Source: Symsagittifera roscoffensis (lineage: Eukaryota > Xenacoelomorpha > Acoela > Convolutidae). Taken from it: a DNA stretch of 64,000 bases. Positions 11,761 through 24,300 of this stretch are shown one piece after another; position 1 is the stretch's first letter, and the number at the start of each line of letters is the position of its first letter. Below the pieces are notes generated by a model. It worked only from the letters and a program-made list of their open reading frames with translations. It did not search any database and was not told where the DNA came from. A program made the position numbers and the translations under genes. The stretch covers positions 50,730,178-50,794,177 of the forward strand of contig NC_087062.1 in NCBI RefSeq assembly GCF_963678635.1. Direction: 5' to 3'.

Positions 11761-14665
11761 CAGAGATGGGATTCGCACACAGGAACGCAGAACGTATTGG
11801 ATTAGCAGCTTAATGCCTTAACAAATCGGCCAAATTGTTACCAGAGGTCATTCGATGGTAAAGTGAATCGAACCAATAAAAACTTGAAGCAAAGATGCTA
11901 TGCTTCAAATAGAAGACTGTTTCGTTCAATATAATAAAACCTATCAAAGGAAATCATTGCTCCATCGAAAATAGAATTGACATCTTTGTATAAAAACTGG
12001 AAAAACGAGGTAAGCACTCTAGTTTCAGAACAGGAAAAGTTCAAAGCGTTTTATAGACCAATTCGTTTCACTGAAATTTCAAGTTTTTCTAAGCAACCTG
12101 TTAGACTTTCATACAATGAAACGAAGCGAAACAAAAGTTTAGGAAAAAACTTTTTTTCGAAAATCTCCCATTGAAAAAAGATAATTTTGTTGCTGAAAAC
12201 TTGGGCCACAAAACTAAGCTGCAGTTTTTCAAACTGCTTTTGCTTCAATGATTTCCATAAAAAAATTTATATATCTAGCCATCCGAATTGCTTCAAATAT
12301 AGTTCTCAATGATTGAAAAATTTGTTGCTTGCCAAGTCTGCTAATTTTGGCGAGTCGATTTGTTCTCTTGGTTTTTGTGATCTGACAACTGTCTCGGTGA
12401 GTTAGTATCAATTGAGGTAAACATAAAATATTGTGTTCATCGAATTCAGTTCAGGTGTTTTTAAAAACTAAGCGACAGAGTTGGGATTCGAACTCTCGCA
12501 CACAGAACGTATTAGATTAGCAGTCTATCCATCGCCTAAACCACTCGACCACCCAGTCTGCACTGAACTCATTCGTTGGTAAATTGAATCGAACAATAGA
12601 AATTTGAAGCAAAGATATGCTATGTTTCAAATAGAATATTTTTTTTGCTCAAAATAATAAAAGCTATCAAATCAAGCCATCGTTCGATCAAAAATAATTT
12701 TGAAATTTTTGTAATTAAATTGTATTGACGAATTAAGCATTCTAGTCTTGAAACAGGACTAGTTCAAATCGTTTTATAGACCAAATCGTTTCGCCAATTT
12801 TTGCGAAACGAAGTTTTTCTAAGCAACCTGTTAGAGCTTTCAAACTATAATAATAAGCGAATTGAAATATTGGGGAAAATTTTGTTTTTTTTTCTTGCTT
12901 CCATTGAAAAACGATAGTTTTTTGTGGAAAAGTTGGATCAAAAAGCAACCTGAAATTTTTCAAAGTTCCATTATTTGATTGTTTTTGATAGAAAAACCTA
13001 TAACAATGGTCATCCGATTTTCTTCATGAAAAAACTTAAAGCTTTTCAACAATTTCTTTGCTTGACTAAACTCCTTAGACAAATTTCAAAAAATTTCGAG
13101 CCAATTTTTTTTCTAATACCTTGTGATCTGACAATTTTCTCGGTATGTTATTAACAAAATTTGTTAAAAATCAGTTTTTGTGCTTACTGTTCAGGTTTTT
13201 TCGAAAAGTAATCGTCAGAGATGGGATTCGCACACAGGAACGCAGAACGTATTGGATTAGCAGCTTAATGCCTTAACAAATCGGCCAAATTGTTACCAGA
13301 GGTCATTCGATGGTAAAGTGAATCGAACCAATAAAAACTTGAAGCAAAGATGCTATGCTTCAAATAGAAGACTGTTTCGTTCAATATAATAAAACCTATC
13401 AAAGGAAATCATTGCTCCATCGAAAATAGAATTGACATCTTTGTATAAAAACTGGAAAAACGAGGTAAGCACTCTAGTTTCAGAACAGGAAAAGTTCAAA
13501 GCGTTTTATAGACCAATTCGTTTCACTGAAATTTCAAGTTTTTCTAAGCAACCTGTTAGACTTTCATACAATGAAACGAAGCGAAACAAAAGTTTAGGAA
13601 AAAACTTTTTTTCGAAAATCTCCCATTGAAAAAAGATAATTTTGTTGCTGAAAACTTGGGCCACAAAACTAAGCTGCAGTTTTTCAAACTGCTTTTGCTT
13701 CAATGATTTCCATAAAAAAATTTATATATCTAGCCATCCGAATTGCTTCAAATATAGTTCTCAATGATTGAAAAATTTGTTGCTTGCCAAGTCTGCTAAT
13801 TTTGGCGAGTCGATTTGTTCTCTTGGTTTTTGTGATCTGACAACTGTCTCGGTGAGTTAGTATCAATTGAGGTAAACATAAAATATTGTGTTCATCGAAT
13901 TCAGTTCAGGTGTTTTTAAAAACTAAGCGACAGAGTTGGGATTCGAACTCTCGCACACAGAACGTATTAGATTAGCAGTCTATCCATCGCCTAAACCACT
14001 CGACCACCCAGTCTGCACTGAACTCATTCGTTGGTAAATTGAATCGAACAATAGAAATTTGAAGCAAAGATATGCTATGTTTCAAATAGAATATTTTTTT
14101 TGCTCAAAATAATAAAAGCTATCAAATCAAGCCATCGTTCGATCAAAAATAATTTTGAAATTTTTGTAATTAAATTGTATTGACGAATTAAGCATTCTAG
14201 TCTTGAAACAGGACTAGTTCAAATCGTTTTATAGACCAAATCGTTTCGCCAATTTTTGCGAAACGAAGTTTTTCTAAGCAACCTGTTAGAGCTTTCAAAC
14301 TATAATAATAAGCGAATTGAAATATTGGGGAAAATTTTGTTTTTTTTTCTTGCTTCCATTGAAAAACGATAGTTTTTTGTGAAAAAGTTGGATCAAAAAG
14401 CAACCTGAAATTTTTCAAAGTTCCATTATTTGATTGTTTTTGATAGAAAAACCTATAACAATGGTCATCCGATTTTCTTCATGAAAAAACTTAAAGCTTT
14501 TCAACAATTTCTTTGCTTGACTAAACTCCTTAGACAAATTTCAAAAAATTTCGAGCCAATTTTTTTTCTAATACCTTGTGATCTGACAATTTTCTCGGTA
14601 TGTTATTAACAAAATTTGTTAAAAATCAGTTTTTGTGCTTACTGTTCAGGTTTTTTTGAAAAGTA
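11761..14665. repeat. near-identical 1,455-bp tandem duplication of a monomer pair
   Basis: About 11,761-13,210 is repeated at 13,216-14,665 with an offset of exactly 1,455 bp. Reading along both copies I noticed a single substitution (near 12,920 against 14,375). Each copy holds two tRNA-like segments. This is far more similar than neighbouring monomers are to each other, so it is a very recent unequal exchange or an assembly duplication. Confidence 0.85.
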
Positions 14666-15382
14666 ATCGACAGAGATGAGATTCGCACCCAGGAACGCAG
14701 AGCGTATTGGATAAGCAGTTTAATGCCTTGACAAATCGGCCATTTTAATACCAGAGCTCATTCGCAGGTAAATTGAATCGAACCAATAAAAATTTGAAGC
14801 AAAGATGCTATGCTTAAAATAAAATACTGTTTTGTTCAAAATAGTGAAACCTATCAAAGCAAGCCATTGCTCGATCAAAAACAGAATTGACATCTTTGTA
14901 TAAAAACTGGAAAGACCAGGTAAGCACTCTAGTTTCAGAACAGGATAAGTTCAAAGCGTTTTATAGACCAACTCGTTTCACTGAATTTTCAAGTTTTTCT
15001 AAGCAACCTGTTAGAGCTTTCAAACAATGAAATGAAGCGAAACAAAAATTTAGGAAAAACCTATTTTCGAAAATCTCCCATTGAAAAAAAATAATTTTGT
15101 TGCTGAAAACTTGGGCCACAAAATAAACCTGCAGTTTTTCAAAATGCTTTTGCTTCAATGGTTTCCATAAAAACACTTATATATCTAAGCATCCGAATGG
15201 CTTCAAGAAGAATTCTGAATGATTGAAAATTTGGTTGCTTGCCAAGTCTGCTAATTTTGGCGAGTCGATTTGTTCTCTTAGTTTTTGTGATCTGACAACT
15301 GTCTCGGTGAGTTATTATCAATTGAGGTAAACATAGGTTGTTGTGCTCACCGAATTTATTTCAGTTGTTTTTAAAAACTAAT

Positions 15383-15468
15383 CAACATAGCTGGAATTCG
15401 AACCCACGCACACAGAACGTATTAGATTAACAGTCTATCCTTCGCCTAAACCACTCGGACACCCTGTC
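15383..15468 (-). pseudogene. tRNA-Ser-like segment, loop CTGTTAA
   Basis: The A-box region and the B-box GGTTCGAAT are well kept on the - strand. The anticodon loop reads CTGTTAA (GTT) rather than CTGCTAA. The 3' acceptor strand ends CTATGTTG and pairs imperfectly with the 5' GACAGGG. Probably a pseudogene. Confidence 0.5.
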
Positions 15469-18195
15469 TGCACTGAACTCATTCGTTGGAAAATTGAATC
15501 GAACAATAAAAATTTGAAGCAAAGATATGCTACGCTTTAAATAGAATATTTTTTTGCTCAAAATTAAAAATCAAAAAAACTATCAAATCAAGCCATCGTT
15601 CGATCAAAAATAGTTTTGAAGTTTTTGTAAATTAAATGTATTGACGAAGTAAGCATTCTAGTCTTGAAACAGGACTAGTTGGAATCGCTTTATAGACCAA
15701 ATCGTTTCGCCAATTTTTCAAGTTTTCTAAGCAACCTGTTAGAGCTTTCAAACTATCATACGAAGCGAAGTGAAAATTTAGGAAAAATTTTATTTTGTCT
15801 TGCTTCCATTGAAAAACGATAGTTTTTTGTGGAAAAGCTGGACCAAAAAAGCAACCTGAAAATTTCAAAATTCCATTGTTTGAATGTTTTCGATAGAAAA
15901 ACCTATAACAATGGTCATCCGATTTTCTTCATGAAAAAACTGAAAGCTTTTCAACGTTTCCTTGCTTGACTAAACTGCTTAGACAAATTTCAAAAAATGG
16001 TGAGCCGATTTTTTTTCTAATTCTTTGTGATCTGACATATTTCTCAGTATGTTTTTAACAAAATTTGGTAAAAATCTGTTTTTGTGCTTACTGAATTCTG
16101 TTCAGGTGTTTTCGAAAACTAATTGTCAGAGATGAGATTCGCACCCAGGAACACAAAGCGTATTGGATAAGCAGTCTAATGCCTTAACAAATCGGCGGAT
16201 TTAATACCAGAGGTCATTCGCTGGTAAATTAAATCGAACCAAAAAAATTTTGAAGCAAAGATGCTATGCTTCAAATAGAATATTGTTTTGTTCAAAATAA
16301 TAAAACCTATCAAAGCAAGCCATTGCTTGATCGAGAATAGAATTGACATCTTTGTATAAAAACTGGAAAGACGAGGTAAACACTCTGGTTTCAGAACAGG
16401 ACAAGTTCAAAGCGTTTCATAGACCAACTCGTTTCACTGAAATTTCAAGTTTTTCTAAGCAACCTGTTAGAGCTTTCAAACAATGAAACGAAGCGAAGCA
16501 AAAATTTATGAAAAACCTATTTTCGAAATTCTCCCATTGAAAAAATATTTTTTTTGTTGCTGAAAACTTGGGCCACAAAACTAACCTGCAATTTTTCAAG
16601 ATGCTTTTGCTTCAATGGTTTCCATAAAAAAACTTATATATTTAGCCATCCGAAATGCTTCAAGAAGAATTCTAAATGATTGAAAATTTGGTTGCTTGCC
16701 AAGTCTGCTAATTTTGGCGAGTCGAATTATTCTCTTAGTTTTTGTGATCTGACAACTGTCTCGATGAGTTTTTAACAAACTTAGGTAAACAATCATTTTC
16801 TAGGCTTACCGAATTCAGTTCATATATTTTTAAAAACGAGTCGGCACAGATGGTATTCGATACCAGGCACGCAGACCGTTTTGAATTAGCAGTCCAATGC
16901 CATTATATTTTGGCCACCCTGTCTGACCACAGGTCAGCTATTGGTAAATCAAAAAGAACCAAAAAAAAACTTGCACTAAAGTTTGAAATTTCAAAACAAT
17001 TGTGAAGCACTCTACTTTTAGTACAGTTTTAGTTCAAATTGTTTTCTTTGCCAACTCGTTTCGCTAAAATTTTCTAAGCAATCCAAAAAAGCTTCGAAAC
17101 TAAGAAACAATGCAAAACAAAATTTAAAATAACTTCAACTTAGGTTACTTCCAAAGGAGAAAATTTTTTTGCAGAAAAACTCGGCCAAAAAAGTAAAACT
17201 AATTTTTTCAAAGTTTTTTTTTCGCTTGGAGGGTTTGTTTCAATTTAAAAACGGAAAACATTGGCCATTTGATTTTCTTGATGAAATAACTCTAAATTGT
17301 TTCAAAGTTTGCTTGCGTGATTAGTCTGCTCAGACAAATTGCAATTGGTTGCATTCCATTTTGTGCTGTGAATTTTTGTGATCTGTAAACGTTTTTGGTG
17401 AGTTGTTAACAAAATTAGGTAAATATTAGATTATGTGGGTACCTATTTCAGCTCAGGTGTTTTATAAAACTAATCGACAGGGATGGTATTCAAACCCACG
17501 CACGCAGAACATATTGGATTAGCATTTCAATGCCTTAACCTCTCCGCCAACCTGTAAGACCTGAAGTCAAACATTGGTGAATGCAATCGAACCAATAAAA
17601 GAATTAAGCAAAGTTGCTTTTCTTCAAATAGAATAGTTTTTTTGCTCAAAACAATGAAACATATCAACTCTTACCAAAACTTTGCATTATTTGACTTGAT
17701 GTCTATGACTTTAAACTGGAAGGCTGAAGTAGGTACTCTAATTTTAGAACAGTACTCATTTCAGAACGTTTCATAGACCAAACCAGTTCGCTAAAACTTC
17801 ATGTTTTTCTGAGCGAGCTTTGAAACTATGAAAGGAATGGAAACAAAAAAAATAAAAAAAACTTCAATTTTAATTGCTTCCATAGAAAACCGATAATTTT
17901 TTTGCGGGAAAGCTCGGCCAAATACGTTACCTCAATTTTTGAAATTCCATTGATTGATTAGTTTCGATTGAAAAACGTATAACATTGGCCAAACGACTTT
18001 CTTCTTGAAACAACTTGTTGTTTTGCAGACTTTGGTTGCTTGACTAGTTTGCTTAGACAAACTTCAATTGTTTGCCTGCCGAATCTTTCTCAAAAAACTT
18101 TGATTTAAAAATTATTTAGTGAGTTCTAAACATATTTAGGTAGAAATCACTTTTTGTGCTCAGTGACTTCAGTTGATGTTTTAAAAAAACTTATT

Positions 18196-18277
18196 CGACA
18201 GAGATGGAATTCAGAGCCACGCACTCAGACCGTATTGGAGTTATATTCCAACGGCGTAACCACTCGGCCACTCTGTC
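18196..18277 (-). pseudogene. tRNA-Ser-like segment with ATA anticodon loop and perfect acceptor stem
   Basis: On the - strand the acceptor strands GACAGAG and CTCTGTC pair at all seven positions, and the anticodon stem is intact around the ATATAAC loop. The T-loop reads TCTGAAT instead of TTCGAAT and the closing T-stem pair is lost. It is the mirror partner of 3,455-3,536. The intact acceptor is notable, but the T-loop speaks against function. Confidence 0.55.
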
Positions 18278-21200
18278 TGAAGGCAATCATTGATTAAATG
18301 AATCGAACCCAAAAAAATGAAGCAAACTTGCTTCGCTTCAGATAGAATAATTATTAGCTCAGAACAAAAAAACGTATCAAATCAAGCTATTGTTCGATCA
18401 AAACTATATTTGACGTTGGGTATATGAAATGTATTGATGAAATAAGATCAGAGGTCAATCATTTGTAAATTGAATCGAACCAATAAAAAATTACAGCAAT
18501 TCAAGCCATGCTCGATCAAAAACGGACTTGATGTCTGTGTATATAAATTTTAATGACGAACTTAATATACTAGTCTTAGAACAGGACTAGTGCAAATCTT
18601 TTTATAGACCAAATCGTTTCGCTAAAAATTCCAGTTTTTCTTAGCCACCTGTTAGAGCTTGGAAACTATCAAACGATGCGAAGCAAAAAAATTAAGGAAA
18701 ACCTAAATTTATTTTGCTTCCGTTGAAAAACGATAGTTTTTTGTGGAAAAACTCGGCCAAAAAAGTAACCTGAAGTTTTTGAAAAATCCATGCCTTGAAT
18801 GGTTTCAACAGAGAAACGTATAACATTGGCCATCCGATTTTCTTCATGAACAAACTTAAAATTCTTCAACATTTGGTTGCTTGACTACTCTGCTTAGACA
18901 AAACTCGCAGACTCGGTTTGTTTCAATGTAAAAAAACGGAAATTATTTGGCCAATTGCTTGATGAAATAAATTTTTCAAAGTTTGCTTGCATGATTAGTC
19001 TGCTCAGACAATTTTCAATTGGTTGCATTCCAATTTGTTTTGTGAAATTTTGTGATCTGTAAACTTTTTTGGTGAGTTGTTAACAAAATTAGGTAAATAT
19101 CAGTTTTTGTGGGTACCTAATTCAGCTCAGGTGTTTTAAAAAACTAATCGACAGGGATGGTATTCAAACCCACGCACGCAGAACATATTGGATTAGCATT
19201 TCAATGCCTTAACCTCTCCGCCAACCTGTAAGACCTGAATTCAAACGTTGGTAAAAGCAATCGAACCAATAAAAATTTTAAGCAAAGTTGCTTTTCTTCA
19301 AATAGAATAATTTTTTTGCTCAAAACAATGAAACCTATCAACTCTTACCAAAATTGTGCATTATTTGACTTGATGTCTATGAATTTAACCTGGAAGGCTG
19401 AAGTAGGTACTCTAATTTTAGAACAGTACTCATTTCAGAACGTTTCATAGACCAAATCAGTTCGCTAAAACTTCATGTTTTTCTGAGCGAGATTTGAAAC
19501 TATGAAAGGAATCGAAACAAAAATATCAGAAAAACTTCAATTTTAATTGCTTTCATAGAAAATCGATATTTTTTTTGCGGGAAAGCTCGGCCAAAAACGT
19601 AACCTCAAGTTTTTTGAAATTCCATTGATTGATTAGTCTGTGTATTTGAAATTTAATGATGAAGTTAGCAATTTAGCCTTAGAACAGGGCTAGTTCAAAT
19701 AGTTATTTGAACCAAATCGTGCTACAAGACAAAATAAGGTAATTTTTTTATTCTTCCTAGACAAAATTAGTTAAATATCAGTTTTGTGCTTACAAAATTC
19801 AGTTCAGATGTTTTGAAAAACTAATCGACGGGTATGGGATTCGGACCCACGCACGCACAACATATTGAATAGCACTTCAAAATCTTAACCCCTCGGGCAA
19901 CCTGAAACACCAGAAGTCAATTTTGGTAAATTGAATCGAACAAATAAAAAATTAAAGCAAAGTTGCTTCGCTTCAAACAGAATAGTTTTTTTTTGCTCAA
20001 AACAAAAAACTTATCAAATCAAGCCATTATTCGATCAAAAATAGACTTGACGTCTGTGTATAGAAAAATTAACGACGAAATAAATACTCTAGTCTTAGAA
20101 CAGAACCAGTGCAAATCTTCTTAAAGACCAAATAATTTCTCTAAATTTTCAAGGTTTTTTAAGCAACCTGTTAGAGCTTTAAAACTATCAAACGAAGCGA
20201 CACAAAAAATTCAGTAAAACCTAATTTTTACTGCTTACGTTGAAAAACGATAAATTTTTGTGGAAAAACTCGGCCAAAAAAGTAACCTGATATTTTTCAA
20301 AATCCATGCCTTAAATGGTTTCAATAGAAAAACGTATAACCTTGGCATTCCAATTTTCTTCCTGAACAAACCTAAAAATTTTCAACGTTTGGTTGCTTGA
20401 CTAGTCTGCTTAGACGAACGCAAAGTTTTTGGGTGAGTTATTAACAAAATTAGGAAATAATCAGTTTTTGTGCTTACCGAATTCATTTCAGGTGTTTTTA
20501 AAAACTAATCGACAGGGATGGGTTTCGGAACCACGCACGCAGAACATATTGAATAGCATTTCAACCCCTTACTTTCTCGGGAAACCTGTAGGACCAGAAG
20601 TCATTTTTTAGTAAAATGAATTGAACCAATAAAAATTAGGCAAGGTTGCTTCGCTTCAAATTGAATAATTATTTAGCTCAAATTAGAAAAAAACTTATCA
20701 AATCAAGCCATTGTTCGATCAAAAATAAACAAGACGTCTGTGTATAGAAAATATAATGACAAAATAAGCTCTCTATTCTTAGAACAGGACTAGTGCAAAT
20801 CTTCTTATAGACCAAACCGTTTCGCTAAAATGTCAAAATTTCATTAGTACCCTGTTAGAGCTTTGAAACTATCAAACGAAGCGAAACAAAAAATTAAGGA
20901 AAACCTAATTTTTTTGCTTCCGTTGAAAAACGATAGTTTTTTTTGTGGAAAAACGGTCAAAAAAGTACCCTGAAGTTTTTCAAAACTCCATGCCTTGAAT
21001 GGTTTCAATAGAAAAACGTATAACATTGGCCATCCGATTTTCATCATGAACAATCTTAAAGTTTTTCAATGTTTGTTTGATTGACTAGTCTGCTTAGACG
21101 AACTTCAGGGGTTTGTGAGCCGATTTTTACTACATTTTATGATCTGACAAATTTTTTGGTGAGTTTTTTTACATATTTAGGTGAACATCATTTTTGGTGC

Positions 21201-21320
21201 TTACCGAATTCAGTTCAGGTGTTTTAAGAAATTACAGGACAGGAATGGGTTTCGAAACCACGCACGCAGAACATATTGGAAAGCACTTAAACCCCCTAAC
21301 CCCTCGGGCAATTTGGAAGA

Positions 21321-24300
21321 TCAGAAGTCGATTTTCGATAAAATGAATCGAACCAATAAAAAAAGAAAGCAAAGCTGCTTCGCTACAAATAGAATAGTTT
21401 TTTTTGCTCAAAACAAAAAAAAACGTATCAAATCAAGCCATTGTCCGATGAAAAGTAGACTTGACGTCTGTGTGTAGAAAATATAATGGCGAAATAAGCA
21501 CTCTTATCTTAGAACATGACTAGTGCAAATCTTCTTATAGACCAAACCGATTCGCTAAAATTTCAAGTTTTTCTAAACACCCTGTTAAAGCTTTGAAACT
21601 ATCAAACAAAGCGAAACAAAAAATTAAGGAAAACCTATTTTTTTTGCTTCCGTTGAAAAACGTTAGTTGTATGTGGAACAACACGGCCAAAAAAGTAACC
21701 TGAAGCTTTTCAAAGTCCATGTCTTGAATGGTTTCAATAGAAAAACGTATAACCTTGGCCATCGGATTCTCTTCATGAACAATCTTAAAAATTTTCATCG
21801 TTTGTTTGCTTGACTAGTCTGCTTAGACGAACCTGAAGGGTTTGCGAGTCGATTCTTACTCCAAAATTTTGTGATCTGACAATATTTTTGGTTAGTTTTT
21901 TTTTACAAAATTAGGTGAACATCATTTTTTGTGCCTACCGAATTCAGTTCAGCTGTTTTTAAAAAATTACTGGACAGGAATGTGTTTAGAACCCACGCAC
22001 GCAGAACATATTAGAAAGTTTTTTAACCCTCTAACCCCTCGGAGAGATTGGAAGACCAGAAGTCAATTATCGGTAAAATGAATCGGACCAATAAAAAAAG
22101 AAAGCAAAGTTGTTTCGCTTCAAACAGAATAGTTTTTTTTTGCTCAAAACAAAAAAAAACGTATCAAATCAAGCCATTGTTCGATGAAAAATAGACTTGA
22201 AGTCTGTGTATAAAAAATATAATGACGAAATAAGCACTCTTGTCTTAGAAGAGGACTAGTGCAAATCTTCTTATAGACCAAACCGTTTCGCTAAAATGTC
22301 AAGTTTTCATTAGTACCCTGTTAGAGCTTTGAAACTATCAAACGAAGCGAAACAAAAAATTCAGGAAACATATTTTTTTCGCTTCCGTTGAAAAACGTTA
22401 GTTTTTTGTGAGAAAACTTGTCCAAAAAAGTAACGAGAAGTTTTGCAAAGTCCATGCCTTGAGTGGTTTCAATAGAAAAACGTATAACCTTGGCCATCCG
22501 ATTTTCGTCATGAACAAACTTAAAAGTTTTCAACGTCTGGTTGCTTGACTAAACTGCTTACACGAACTACAATGGTTTGCGAGCCAATTCTTTCTCCAAT
22601 TTTTGGTGATCTGACAAATTTCTGGGTGAGTTATCAACAAAATTAGGTAAGTATCAGTTTTTGTGCTTACCGAATTCAGTTCAGGTGTTTTTAAAAACTA
22701 ATCGACACGGATGGGATTCGGACCCACGCACGCTGCACATATTGAAAAGCACTTTAATCTCTTAATCTCTCGGAAACCTGTAAGAAACCTGCCTACCGAA
22801 TTCAGTTCAAGTGTTTTTAAAAAATTACTGGACAGTAATGGGTTTAGAGCCCACGCACGCAGAACATATTGGAAAGTTTTTCAATCCTCTAACCCCTCGG
22901 AAAGATTGGAAGACCAGAAGTCAATTATCGGTTAAATGATTCGGACCAATAAAAAAAGAAAGCAAAGTTGTTTCGCTTCAAACAGAATAGTTTTTTTTGC
23001 TCAAAACAAAAAAACGTATCAAATCAAGCCATTGTTCGATGAAAAATAGACTTGAAGTCTGTGTATAGAAAATATAATGACGAAATAAGCACTCTTGTCT
23101 TAGAAGAGGACTAGTGCAAATCTTCTTATAGACCAAACCGTTTCGCTAAAATGTCAAGTTTTCATTAGTACCCTGTTAGAGCTTTGAAACTATCAAACGA
23201 AGCGAAACAAAAAATTCAGGAAAACCTATTTTTTTTGCTTCCGTTGAAAAACGTTAGTTGTTTGTGGAGAAAATCGGCCAAAAATGTAACCTGAAGTTTT
23301 GCAAAGTCCATGCCTTGTTGGTTTGAATAGATAAACGTATAACCTTGGCCATCCGGATTTCGTCATGAACAAACTGAAAAGTTTTCAACGTTTGGTTGCT
23401 TGACTAAACTGCTTGCACGAACTTCAATGGTTTGCGAGCCAATTCTTTCTCCTAATTTTGGTGTTCTGACAAATTTTTGGGTGAGTTATTAACAAAATTA
23501 GGTAAATATCAGTTTTTGTGCTTACCGAATTCAGTTCAGGTGTTTTAAAAAACTAATCGACAGGGATGGGATTCGGACCCACGCACGCAGAACTTTTTGA
23601 ATAGCACTTCAATCCCTTAATCTCTCGGAAACCTGTAAGACAAGAAGTAATTTTTTGGTAAAATGAATTGAACCAAAAAAATAAAGGAAAGTTGCTTCGC
23701 TTCAAATTGAATAACCTTTTTGCTCAAAACAAAAAAACGAATCAAATCAAGCCATTGTTCTATCGAAAAAAAAACTTGACGTCTGTGTATAGAAAACATA
23801 ATGACAAAATAAGCACTCTAGTCTTAGAACAGGACTAGTGCAAATCTTTTTATAGCCCAAGTCGTTTCGCTAAAATTTCAAGTTTTTCTGAGCAACCTAA
23901 CAGAGCTTTGAAACTATCAAACAAAGCAGAACAAAAAAATAAAAGAAACCTGATTTTGAATTGCTTCCAATGAAAAACGATAGTTTTTTGTGGAAAAACG
24001 GTCAAAAAATTAACCCGAAAATTTTCAAATTTCCATGCCTTGAATGCTCTCAATAGAAAAACGTATAACATTGGCCATCCAATTTTCTTTTCGAACAAAA
24101 TGAATTTTTTCAACGTTTAATTGCTTGAATAATCTGTTTAGATGAATTCCAATAGTTTGCGAGCCAATTTTTTCACCAATTTTTCGTGATCTGACAAATT
24201 TTTTTGGTGAGTTATTAAGAAAATTGGGTAAAAATCAGTTTTTGTGCTTACCGAACTCAGTTCAGTGTTTTTAAAAACTAATCGACAGGGATGCATTTTG

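Larger units (their letters stand above)
9681..21320 (-). repeat. tRNA-Ser-derived satellite array, right arm of the palindrome
   Basis: The same monomer family with the tRNA-like segment on the - strand. Copies lie near 9878-9957, 10292-10373, 11014-11100, 11758-11839, 12473-12558, 13213-13295, 13928-14013, 14668-14749, 15383-15468, 16123-16205, 16842-16923, 17475-17556, 18196-18277, 19149-19230, 19826-19906, 20510-20590 and 21237-21317. The order mirrors the left arm through shared private variants: 8767 with 9878 (truncated variable arm 'taaatattga'), 8348 with 10292 (GCC loop), 4747 with 16842 ('ggcacagatggtattcgata'), 4176 with 17475, 3455 with 18196 (ATA loop), and 2626 with 19149. No protein-coding gene is visible. 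Confidence 0.85.
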
